Shown here: positions 1 through 5,815 of the stretch, in pieces
Layout of the letters: the number at the start of each line of letters is the position of its first letter
How positions within the stretch are numbered: position 1 is the stretch's first letter
Assembly: GCA_947476855.1 (NCBI GenBank)
Contig: CANJSR010000143.1
Coordinates: forward strand, 1 to 10,688
DNA length: 10,688 nucleotides
DNA from: Acetobacteraceae bacterium
GTDB lineage: Bacteria > Pseudomonadota > Alphaproteobacteria > Acetobacterales > Acetobacteraceae
Reading direction: 5' to 3'
The notes under the pieces: model-generated
Database searches by the model: none
Told to the model about the DNA's origin: nothing
Seen by the model: the letters and a program-made list of their open reading frames with translations, nothing else
Made by a program: the position numbers and the translations under genes

Positions 1-18
1 GATCGCCAGGACGAACGG

Positions 19-933
19 TTGAGCGCCTGTGTCATATCCTACAACCGCGCGGCCATCCTCGGCACCTGCCTGCGCGCCCTGCACTTCGCGGATGAGGTCC
101 TGGTCATCGACAAAACGTCGACGGACGGGACACAGGCGGTGGCGGCCCGGTTGGCGGACCGGGTCGTCACCGTTCCCTGGTCTCCAACGGTCGAGGAGAC
201 CCGGGCCCAGGCGGTCGCCGAATGCCGCCACGACTGGATCCTGCTGCTGGACGACGATGAATGCCTGAACGCCGCCGCCGTGCGGTTCATCCGGGCGGAG
301 CTGCGGAACCCTCAATCAGACGTCTACTCCTTTCCCCTGAGGCACTACATTCTGGGGACCCATGACGAGCGGGCCTATTACTGGCCCGAGCATCACGTCC
401 GCCTGTTCCACCGCGATGCGGTGCGCTTCGGCGGGACGGTGCATGCCGGGATGACCGTGATCTCGGACCGCGTCATGCAGGTGCCGGCCGATCACGGGGC
501 CTGCATCCATCATCTGTCGCACCCCGATGTCTCCGGCTGGATCGAGCGGACCAACCGCTATACCGACCGCCCCGATCGCGCCCGCGTGCAGGGCGAGCAG
601 GCGGACCTGGTCGGCTTCGCGCATGAACGGATCGACCATTGGATGGCCCGCTCCGACGGCAGCAACGGAAACGACTACCTGGCCGCCGTCGCCCTGCTGC
701 GCGCCGTCTACGACACGGTCGACCGCCTCAAGTCATGGGAAGAGCAACGCGGCCAAGATGGCCACACGGCGTTCCGGCAGGTGTGTGCCGCCTTGGATGC
801 CGAACATGGGGACCCGCGACCGCGCGGCCGCTCCGGCTGGCGGCGGTTCGGTGCCGCGCTGCTGGCGGCACCGAACGCGGGTTGGACGGTCGGGCGGTTC
901 AGCCCACCAGCTTTCCGCCGTCAACCGGAATGA
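19..933 (+). CDS. Family 2 glycosyltransferase (WaaE-like), possibly 5'-truncated
   Basis: Probable inverting GT-A glycosyltransferase that moves a sugar from a nucleotide-sugar to a lipid-linked or surface glycan on the cytoplasmic side of the inner membrane. Numbered from the TTG at 19, the N-terminal strand is SACVISYNR (2-10), followed by DEVLVIDKTSTDGT (25-38), the usual nucleotide-binding start of GT2 enzymes. WILLLDDDE (73-81) holds the metal-binding acidic motif. HHVRLFHRDAVRFGGTVHAG (125-144) is the acceptor-side segment typical of WaaE/KdtX-like LPS core enzymes. There is no membrane segment, and the length of about 304 aa suits the family. AGGA at 8-11 sits 7 nt before the TTG, so that start is plausible. 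However, the frame is open to base 1 (residues DRQDER), so the true start may lie outside the window. The last 35 bp overlap the 3' end of the convergent dehydrogenase gene. The donor and acceptor sugars cannot be read from the sequence. Confidence 0.85.
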   Translation: MSACVISYNRAAILGTCLRALHFADEVLVIDKTSTDGTQAVAARLADRVVTVPWSPTVEETRAQAVAECRHDWILLLDDDECLNAAAVRFIRAELRNPQSDVYSFPLRHYILGTHDERAYYWPEHHVRLFHRDAVRFGGTVHAGMTVISDRVMQVPADHGACIHHLSHPDVSGWIERTNRYTDRPDRARVQGEQADLVGFAHERIDHWMARSDGSNGNDYLAAVALLRAVYDTVDRLKSWEEQRGQDGHTAFRQVCAALDAEHGDPRPRGRSGWRRFGAALLAAPNAGWTVGRFSPPAFRRQPE

Positions 934-1642
934 TCCAGCCGGTGGAGGACGTCAGGTGCGTGACGGCCGCCATGATCGCCTGCGCGACCTCATCCGCCTG
1001 GACAACCCGCTTCAACGGCGTGCTCGCCGCCACCTTTTCGACCATCGCCGTGGTCCGCCCCGGCACGAAAGCGGTGTCCACAGCGGCCGGCGACACGGTC
1101 ATGACGCGGATTTCCGGCCCCAGGACACGGGCGAGCGAGAGCGACATCGTGTCCAGCGCCGCCTTCGACGCCCCATAGGCGATGCTGCTGCCGGACCCCG
1201 AGATCGCGGCGACCGAGGAGATGTTGACGATCACCGCGTCGCCCGACTTCTTCATCAGCGGCGCGAAGGCCCGGATGGTCGCGAAGGGACCCCGCACATT
1301 CGCCTGGAACACGGCATCAATCAGGTCGTCGGTCAGTGCCTCCAGGTCCGCGTGCGGCACTGGGCGGGTGAAACCGGCGCAATTCACCAACACGTCGCAG
1401 CGGCCGAAATCCCGCTCCACCGTCGCCGCGACATCCCGGATGACGGCGGTTTCGAGCATCGGAATCCGCATCGCGCGGTGACCCGTGCCGGGAAGGGAGG
1501 CGACGACCTTGTCGGCTTCCTCCCGCTTGCTGTTGTAGCCGACAACGACCTTGGCGCCGGCCTGCGCCATCCGCAGGGCGGTAACCGAGCCGATCCCACC
1601 GCTCGCGCCGGTGATGACGGCGACTTTTCCGTTCAGGTCCAT
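899..1642 (-). CDS. SDR family oxidoreductase (FabG-like)
   Basis: A 247-aa classical short-chain dehydrogenase/reductase: a cytosolic Rossmann-fold NAD(P)(H)-dependent enzyme interconverting a carbonyl and an alcohol. Visible motifs are TGASGGIG (11-18, dinucleotide binding), NCAG (87-90, the NNAG position), N115, ISS (141-143, catalytic Ser), YGASK (156-160, catalytic Tyr156 and Lys160), and a C-terminal PVDGGKLVG that matches the FabG-type ending. The start chosen is the ATG at 1642, preceded by GGGGAG about 8 nt upstream. A TTG-initiated extension to 1717 adds 25 residues that fit no SDR and run into duplicated DNA. The basic residues after strand 2 (NSKR, 37-40) hint at NADP(H), but weakly. 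It lies 169 bp downstream of the hybrid kinase on the same strand and could be read through from it. Its end overlaps the glycosyltransferase end. The substrate is unknown. Confidence 0.92.
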   Translation of the reverse strand: MDLNGKVAVITGASGGIGSVTALRMAQAGAKVVVGYNSKREEADKVVASLPGTGHRAMRIPMLETAVIRDVAATVERDFGRCDVLVNCAGFTRPVPHADLEALTDDLIDAVFQANVRGPFATIRAFAPLMKKSGDAVIVNISSVAAISGSGSSIAYGASKAALDTMSLSLARVLGPEIRVMTVSPAAVDTAFVPGRTTAMVEKVAASTPLKRVVQADEVAQAIMAAVTHLTSSTGWIIPVDGGKLVG

Positions 1643-1678
1643 GGAGTGTGCTCCCCTGTTTGTCCTGCTGTTTAGGCC

Positions 1679-1715
1679 GATCCGGCCAATTCCCGGAAGG
1701 CCACGTAGCCGGATC
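1679..1715 (-). terminator. Hairpin after the duplicated kinase tail, possible transcription end
   Basis: GATCCGGC (1679-1686) and GCCGGATC (1708-1715) form a perfect 8-bp inverted repeat with a 21-nt loop. On the - strand the stem begins inside the TGA of the duplicated receiver tail. It is the only dyad between the kinase and dehydrogenase genes, but no T-run follows it, so an intrinsic terminator is not proven. It may be a factor-dependent end or an mRNA 3' structure. The 98-bp duplication separates it from the real kinase stop. Confidence 0.3.
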
Positions 1716-1893
1716 AATCAGCGACCGATGAGGGCCGGGTGGAGCAGGCCTCGATTGCATCCAGCAGATCCTGGACGTTGAACGGCTTGGCCAGAAGGCC
1801 ACGCAGCCGGATCAATCAGCGACCGATGAGGGCCGGGTGGAGCAGGCCTCGATCGCGTCCAGCAGGTCCTGGACGTTGAACGGCTTGGCCAGA
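1696..1893. repeat. Imperfect tandem duplication, 98-bp period (copies 1696-1795 and 1794-1893)
   Basis: Two head-to-tail copies share 96 of 100 aligned bases. The right copy is the true 3' end of the hybrid kinase gene (residues from L590 to the stop, plus about 17 bp). The left copy repeats this downstream of the stop. Differences are at 1706, 1756, 1759 and 1768, and all are transitions. The three inside the coding part fall in third codon positions and leave the 26 residues and the stop identical. The repeat edges carry TGGCC on the - strand, so a short-homology duplication is plausible. Confidence 0.95.
1714..1793 (-). pseudogene. Duplicated receiver-domain C-terminal fragment
   Basis: Read on the - strand, this encodes the same 26 residues as the end of the hybrid kinase, starting LAKPFNVQDLL and ending PSSVAD before TGA. 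It includes the receiver's conserved Lys-Pro. It has no start codon or ribosome-binding site. Because the period is 98 bp, it is shifted in frame relative to the kinase, so read-through would not fuse them. It is a gene scrap made by the tandem duplication and is not expected to be functional as protein. Confidence 0.8.
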
Positions 1894-3659
1894 TAGCTGT
1901 TCATCCCCGCCTGGTGGCAGGCGCGGATCTGGTCCGGGCTCGCATCGGCGGTCAGCGCGATGATGGGCAGCCGGCCGATCGGACCGGCCAGCGCCCGGAT
2001 GTGACGAGCCGCCGTCAGCCCATCCATGCCGGGCATATAGACATCCATCAGGACAACGTCCGGCAACGGCCCCGTTTCCAGCGCCGCCAGCGCCGAGGTC
2101 CCATCGACCGCAAGATCGACGGCGAAGCCAGCCTTCTTCAGCAGCACCTCGGCCAGCCGACGGTTCGCCGCGACGTCATCGACCACGAGCACGCGCCGCA
2201 CCGCCGATGGCAGCGGAGCGATCTCAACCGGCGGCGGCGGAGGGGCCTCGGGCAGCGGCGGCGGTTCCGCGGCGGGCAAGGGCAGGTCGACCGTGAACAG
2301 GCTGCCGACCCCATCGGCACCAGGCTGGTAGCCGATGATGCCCCCCATCGCCTGCGCCAGGGACGCGCTGATCGCCAGCCCCATGCCCGTGCCATCGATC
2401 GTCGTGTTGTCGGCCTGCCCGAACATGAAATCCTGGAACAGATACGGACGCACCTCGGGCGGCACGCCAGGCCCCGTGTCCAGCACGGACAGGCGCAACC
2501 CCTCGACACCGTCGAGCGGCGCGACGGACAGGGTGACCTCCCCGCCGGGCGGGGTGAACTTGATTGCGTTCCCCAGCAGGTTCAGCAGGATCTGCCTGAC
2601 CCGCAACGGATCGGCCTGCACCGCGACAGGCGAGCCGGCCGCGTGCCACACCCGCAGCGTAACCGAACCGCCCGCGGCCATGTCGGCGACCAGAGCGGTC
2701 GTGACGTCAACGATCTCCCGCACCAGGACGGGCCTTGGGAACAGTTCCAGCTTGCCGCTCTCGGCCCGCGCCAGGTCCAGGATGTCGTTGACGATCGCCA
2801 GCAGATGGCGGCCGGCCTGTTCCACCAGCCCCGCCTGTTCGTGCTGGGCGCGGGACAGCGTCCGATCCCGCGTCAGCACCTGCGCCATGCCCAGCACGCC
2901 ATTGAGCGGCGTGCGCAACTCGTGGCTCATGCGGGCGAGAAACCGGGACTTCGCGATATTGGCCTGTTCGGCGGTGTCCCGCGCCTCCCGCAGGACCGCG
3001 ATCGCATGGCGCTGCGCGTCGTCCTTGGCAACGGCGATCAGCAGAACCGACATGCCCATGGCCAGGATCAGGCCCGCCATGGCTGGAACCGCGAACCAGT
3101 TGGAATTCGGAATGGCAAACGGTGCCTGGTCGAACCCCATCAGGGTCGCGCCGGTGACCCGGACGGCCTGCACCACCGCATGCAACCCGAACGTCACGGC
3201 CAGGGCCCGCCGCAGCGGCGAAGCGTCGCCCCCCCGCCTGCGCAGGAACTCCCACATCGTCAGCAGGTCATAGGTCGCGATGATCACGGAAATCAGCGTC
3301 GTGCGGAACACGAGATGCGGGTAGAACTGCGGCACCTGGCATGCGAGCAACCAGAGGACGGCCCCGCCGACGGCGACGCCGATGGACACCGGCTGATGTT
3401 CAAACCGGCGCGCGCCGACCCACACCAGGCCATAGCTCAGCACGACGATGGCGTTCGCGATGTCGATCGAAAGGCGAAGGGGCAGGACCATCCGACCCGC
3501 CAGCAGCGCAAAGCCCACGGCGGCGAGCAGATGCGCCGCGCCCCAGATCGCCAGCACGGTCAGCGCCCGGTCCTGACGCCAGAGCCATAGCTGCAGCGCG
3601 CCAAGACCGGCGATCAACAGAATGGTCACGGCGATAAGGGTCGGGATATCCCATGCCAC
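1812..3659 (-). CDS. Hybrid sensor histidine kinase with seven-helix membrane sensor
   Basis: A 615-aa inner-membrane hybrid kinase. Residues 6-211 form about seven hydrophobic segments with no periplasmic domain; this sensor type also occurs in alphaproteobacterial GGDEF proteins (from memory). HisKA follows, with the H-box MSHELRTPLNGVLG and phospho-acceptor His246. HATPase_c carries the N-box QILLNLLGNAIKFT (356-369), G1 DTGPG (394-398) and G2 GTGMGL (423-428). A proline-rich linker (462-485) leads to a complete receiver: Asp494/Asp495, phospho-acceptor Asp539 in MDVYMPGMDG, Thr570 and Lys592. All catalytic residues are present. There is no HPt domain and no DNA-binding regulator nearby, so phosphate must pass to a partner elsewhere. 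The start is GTG at 3659, just before the first hydrophobic helix. It has only a weak ribosome-binding site, and an in-frame TGA upstream leaves no other start. The last 80 bp of coding sequence are duplicated downstream. The signal sensed is unknown. Confidence 0.93.
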   Translation of the reverse strand: MAWDIPTLIAVTILLIAGLGALQLWLWRQDRALTVLAIWGAAHLLAAVGFALLAGRMVLPLRLSIDIANAIVVLSYGLVWVGARRFEHQPVSIGVAVGGAVLWLLACQVPQFYPHLVFRTTLISVIIATYDLLTMWEFLRRRGGDASPLRRALAVTFGLHAVVQAVRVTGATLMGFDQAPFAIPNSNWFAVPAMAGLILAMGMSVLLIAVAKDDAQRHAIAVLREARDTAEQANIAKSRFLARMSHELRTPLNGVLGMAQVLTRDRTLSRAQHEQAGLVEQAGRHLLAIVNDILDLARAESGKLELFPRPVLVREIVDVTTALVADMAAGGSVTLRVWHAAGSPVAVQADPLRVRQILLNLLGNAIKFTPPGGEVTLSVAPLDGVEGLRLSVLDTGPGVPPEVRPYLFQDFMFGQADNTTIDGTGMGLAISASLAQAMGGIIGYQPGADGVGSLFTVDLPLPAAEPPPLPEAPPPPPVEIAPLPSAVRRVLVVDDVAANRRLAEVLLKKAGFAVDLAVDGTSALAALETGPLPDVVLMDVYMPGMDGLTAARHIRALAGPIGRLPIIALTADASPDQIRACHQAGMNSYLAKPFNVQDLLDAIEACSTRPSSVAD

Positions 3660-3861
3660 GTCAGTGGGTGTCCGCTTGGAAAACGGATTTCATACACTGC
3701 AGATACCGAAATTCGGCCCGCGCGGAAACCGCTGAGTTGGAACGCATGCCGTCAAAACCCGCATAAGAACCCGCCATCCAATGTTACGGGCCGCCTGGCG
3801 TCAGAACCTTGCGGACACGCGGCGGTCGTCGTGGCATGATGACCACCAGGGGCGGTTGTGA

Positions 3862-3875
3862 TTGACGCAGATCAA
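3862..3875. promoter_or_regulatory. FNR/FixK/DNR-type binding site
   Basis: TTGACGCAGATCAA fits the TTGAY-N4-RTCAA consensus of the Crp/FNR superfamily at all ten conserved positions. Rightward, GATAAA at 3897-3902 lies where a -10 box should be if the dyad were centred near -41.5 (class II activation), putting a start near 3909. Leftward, CATCAT (3841-3836 on the - strand) is placed equally well. Either the RHH gene or the kinase could be the target, and both -10 matches are only 4 of 6. The match is seen directly; regulation by oxygen or NO is inferred from the family. Confidence 0.6.
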
Positions 3876-4116
3876 CGCCGCGGCGACCGGCATGTCGATA
3901 AACAACATGATGTCGATGGAAAATAGAACGATCCGGCGCGGATTTCATCAGATTTCGCCGCAAGGAAGCGGGGCTTTGAACACCGCCGTGATCGCTCCTG
4001 CTTTGGACTTCCATCGATCGGCACCGCCACCATCCCGCCTCTACTTGCATTCGCAACGATCACGCTCCGCCTACAGCCCCGCGCCCGCTTTCGCAAGCCA
4101 GGGGTTGATTCGTCCC

Positions 4117-4122
4117 AGGAGG
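4117..4122 (+). promoter_or_regulatory. Strong ribosome-binding site fixing the RHH gene start
   Basis: A perfect AGGAGG lies 6 nt before the ATG at 4129, which favours this start over upstream in-frame TTG (3862) and ATG (3892) codons that have no such site. Confidence 0.8.
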
Positions 4123-4128
4123 ACCAGC

Positions 4129-4422
4129 ATGCCCGCAGACATCGTGAAGATCGAAGACGCGCCATCCCGGCGGAAAGCCGACAAGCGGGCATCCAAGGCT
4201 GCTTCACCCACGCCCGGGCACAAGATCAACGCACCACCGGCCCCCGCGCCCTCGGCCGGCGAACACGACAAGGGCGGAAAGGATCGCACCCGATCCCTGA
4301 CCTTCCGCGTGACACCCGAACTCCGGCGGGCCATCAAGCAGGCCGCGACCGCACGGGGCTGCAAGAAAAGCGAACTCCTGGAACGGATGTTCACGGACTG
4401 GAGCGCGTCGGCTCGGCCCTAG
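4129..4422 (+). CDS. Small ribbon-helix-helix (CopG/Arc-like) protein
   Basis: A 97-aa basic protein. Residues 1-52 are low in complexity and rich in Lys, Ala and Pro, probably disordered. Residues 55-92 fit a ribbon-helix-helix fold: strand RSLTFRV (55-61), helix TPELRRAIKQAATARG (62-77), turn, and helix KKSELLERMFTDW (79-91). Such proteins dimerise through the strand, which inserts into the DNA major groove; they serve as repressors, antitoxins or partition factors. No toxin or ParA gene is adjacent, so an orphan regulator is the simplest reading. It lies 276 bp upstream of the efflux operon on the same strand and may share the FNR-site promoter region at its left. Control of the pump, the kinase or itself is possible but not shown. 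Family assignment rests on pattern only. Confidence 0.75.
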   Translation: MPADIVKIEDAPSRRKADKRASKAASPTPGHKINAPPAPAPSAGEHDKGGKDRTRSLTFRVTPELRRAIKQAATARGCKKSELLERMFTDWSASARP

Positions 4423-4516
4423 CCGCAAGCGGCGCGCCGAGCACGGCGGACATGAGCGATCCGAACCCCCGACAAAGCCCGGACCCGGTCGCGTCGCCCG
4501 TCCGCTCGGCAATCAC

Positions 4517-4645
4517 CAGGACTGGATACGCTGGCTGCCAGGCGTGGAGATGCTGCGTGGGTACAGCGGCGCGCGGCTGAGCCGTGACCGAGGAGACCGC
4601 GTGGATCACACCGTCTTGTTGAAGGGTGACAAGTCGGTAAAGTGA
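4517..4645 (+). pseudogene. Probable relic of a SulP-family anion transporter N-terminus
   Basis: In this frame the DNA reads QDWIRWLPGVEMLRGY followed by SGARLSRD (4517-4588), closely resembling the start of SulP sulfate/bicarbonate transporters (pattern RWLPG-x3-LR-x-Y...L-x2-D just before the first membrane helix). After 4588 the expected DLVAG-type helix is absent. The frame continues with unrelated residues into the hairpin and ends at TGA 4643-4645. There is no in-frame start. An ATG at 4452 opens a neighbouring frame (MSDPNPRQ...) that could be the original start if one frameshift occurred near 4505-4512. Similarity is judged from memory over only 24 residues, so chance resemblance cannot be excluded. 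Confidence 0.4.
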
Positions 4646-4650
4646 TCCAC
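4601..4650. promoter_or_regulatory. Long interrupted inverted repeat upstream of the efflux operon
   Basis: GTGGATCAC (4601-4609) pairs with GTGATCCAC (4642-4650), ACCG (4610-4613) with CGGT (4635-4638), and CTTGT (4615-4619) with ACAAG (4629-4633). This gives 18 bp with one T-T mismatch, a 3-nt AAA bulge and a 9-nt loop. It ends 48 bp before the adaptor ATG. It could be an operator, an RNA leader structure or an insertion/deletion scar. No T-run follows on either strand, so a terminator is unlikely. No known regulator motif is recognised. Confidence 0.5.
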
Positions 4651-4698
4651 CAAGCCTTGAGTCTCGCCGTATCCCCGTCAGGAACCTGGAGTATCCGG

Positions 4699-5811
4699 AT
4701 GCAGTTCCCGAAGTTGATGGCCGTCCTGCTCGCCATCGTTTCCTGTGCAAACATGGCATCCGCGCAGCCGAAGGGGGTCGTCTCGGTCGGCACCGTGGCG
4801 GCCGAACGAAGGCCGGTGACCCAGGCGGTCGACTATGTTGGCCGGATCGAGGCGGTCGAACGGGTCGATATCCGCGCCCGTGTCACCGGCTTCCTGCAGG
4901 AGGTGCTGTTCAAGGAAGGGGAAACGATCAAGGCCGGCAGCGTCCTTTACAAGATCGAACCGGAGAGCTTCGAGGCCGCGGTGCAGCAGGCGCGCGGGGC
5001 CCTGTTGCAGGCCCAGGCCAGGTTCGCGAACGCCACCGCCCAGCGGGAGCGGACCGAGGAGCTGGCCCGGACGGCCGCTGCCTCCCGCGCATTGCTGGAT
5101 GAACGGGTGGCGCTGGAGAAGGGCGCACAGGGCGATGTCGTGACCGCCGACGCAAACCTTCGCACCGCGGTCATCAATGCCGGCTACACCCAGATCATCG
5201 CCCCCATCAGTGGAGAGGTCGGGCGGTCGAAGCTGACCAAAGGGAACGTCGTCGGCCCCGATACCGGACCGCTGACCGTCCTGGTCAGCCGCGATCCGAT
5301 CTATGTGGTCTTCCCGGTCAGCCAGCGGGAATTCCTGACGATCAAGTCCAAGGAGGATCGAAAGGCCGCCACCGATACGCTGGGCGTGCGCGTGCGCTTC
5401 TCGGACGGCACTCAGTATGACCAGGCGGGGCGGATCAACTTCGTCGACGTGTCGGTGGACCGACTGACCGACACCGTCCTGGTGCGGGCCACGCTGGCCA
5501 ATCCAAAGGGCATGCTGATCGACGGCCAGTTGGTGCGCGTGGCGGTGGAGGCGGACAAGCCCGAGGACAAGGTGCTCGTCCCGCAGTCCGCGCTGATCGC
5601 CGACCAGCAGGGGATCTACGTCTTCGTGGTCGAGAACAACAAGGCCGTGGCGAAGCGGCTGACACTGGGCGGCGACTGGGGCTCCTACGCGATCGTCGAC
5701 GCCGGCCTGAAGGGTGGAGAGCAGGTCGTGGTGCAGGGCATGGAAACCCTCCGCCCGGGCGCCGATGTGCTCGCGAGCCCGGTCACGCCTCCGCCGGCCG
5801 GGCGGAGCTGA
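4699..5811 (+). CDS. RND efflux periplasmic adaptor (AcrA/MexA-like MFP)
   Basis: A 370-aa HlyD/AcrA-family membrane fusion protein that bridges the RND pump and an outer-membrane channel. An N-terminal secretion signal ([22 protein letters not shown]) ends either at ASA before Q23 or, as a lipoprotein, before Cys16 (IVSC is an acceptable lipobox). Next come the first half of the lipoyl domain (about 57-89, [20 protein letters not shown]), a short alpha-helical hairpin (about 90-160, Ala/Gln/Arg-rich), the second lipoyl half (about 163-196, [13 protein letters not shown]), a beta-barrel (about 200-290) and a membrane-proximal domain to the end. The start chosen is the ATG at 4699, with TGGAG 7 nt upstream. 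A longer GTG frame from 4642 would begin inside the hairpin and put charged residues before the signal. The pump gene starts 4 bp after the stop, so the two are translationally linked. Length and order are typical. The substrate is not readable. Confidence 0.95.
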   Translation: MQFPKLMAVLLAIVSCANMASAQPKGVVSVGTVAAERRPVTQAVDYVGRIEAVERVDIRARVTGFLQEVLFKEGETIKAGSVLYKIEPESFEAAVQQARGALLQAQARFANATAQRERTEELARTAAASRALLDERVALEKGAQGDVVTADANLRTAVINAGYTQIIAPISGEVGRSKLTKGNVVGPDTGPLTVLVSRDPIYVVFPVSQREFLTIKSKEDRKAATDTLGVRVRFSDGTQYDQAGRINFVDVSVDRLTDTVLVRATLANPKGMLIDGQLVRVAVEADKPEDKVLVPQSALIADQQGIYVFVVENNKAVAKRLTLGGDWGSYAIVDAGLKGGEQVVVQGMETLRPGADVLASPVTPPPAGRS

Positions 5812-5815
5812 GCGC

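Larger units (their letters stand above)
3660..4128. other. Divergent non-coding region (469 bp) between kinase and RHH gene
   Basis: No convincing gene lies here. The frame upstream of the RHH gene is open from 3862, but it uses codons unlike the neighbours (ATA, AGA, many A/T third positions), lacks a ribosome-binding site and resembles no family I know, so I read it as non-coding. The region holds the FNR-type dyad at 3862-3875 and a short palindrome CCGAAATTCGG at 3706-3716, 47 bp before the kinase start. It should contain the promoters of both flanking genes. The base composition between about 3880 and 4080 looks less GC-rich than the flanks. Confidence 0.7.

Noticed and set aside
1643..1717. 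TTG-initiated N-terminal extension of the dehydrogenase
   Set aside because: The extra 25 residues come partly from the duplicated kinase tail region, fit no SDR, and the ATG at 1642 has a good GGGGAG site.
1914..3590. Long + strand open frame opposite the kinase (558 aa)
   Set aside because: Composition is Arg/Gln/His/Asp-rich nonsense typical of an antisense shadow in GC-rich DNA, and it covers a gene with all kinase motifs intact.
3661..3693. Ten-codon leader ORF (MKSVFQADTH) ending one base before the kinase GTG
   Set aside because: The stop/start spacing is suggestive of coupling, but there is no ribosome-binding site and such a short frame is easily chance.
3862..4128. N-terminal extension of the RHH protein by up to 89 residues
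   Set aside because: The TTG lies inside the FNR-type site, codon use is unlike the neighbours, and a perfect AGGAGG marks the ATG at 4129.
4422..4433. GCCGC-AA-GCGGC dyad at the RHH stop as a terminator
   Set aside because: The two-base loop cannot close without opening the stem, the stem is very short, and no T-run follows.
4452..4580. 42-codon ORF starting ATG at 4452
   Set aside because: There is no convincing ribosome-binding site and its second half is a shifted frame of the SulP-like segment. At most it marks the original start of a frameshifted relic.
4642..4698. GTG start at 4642 for the adaptor gene
   Set aside because: It begins within the hairpin arm, has no Shine-Dalgarno sequence, and places 19 non-signal residues before a normal signal peptide.
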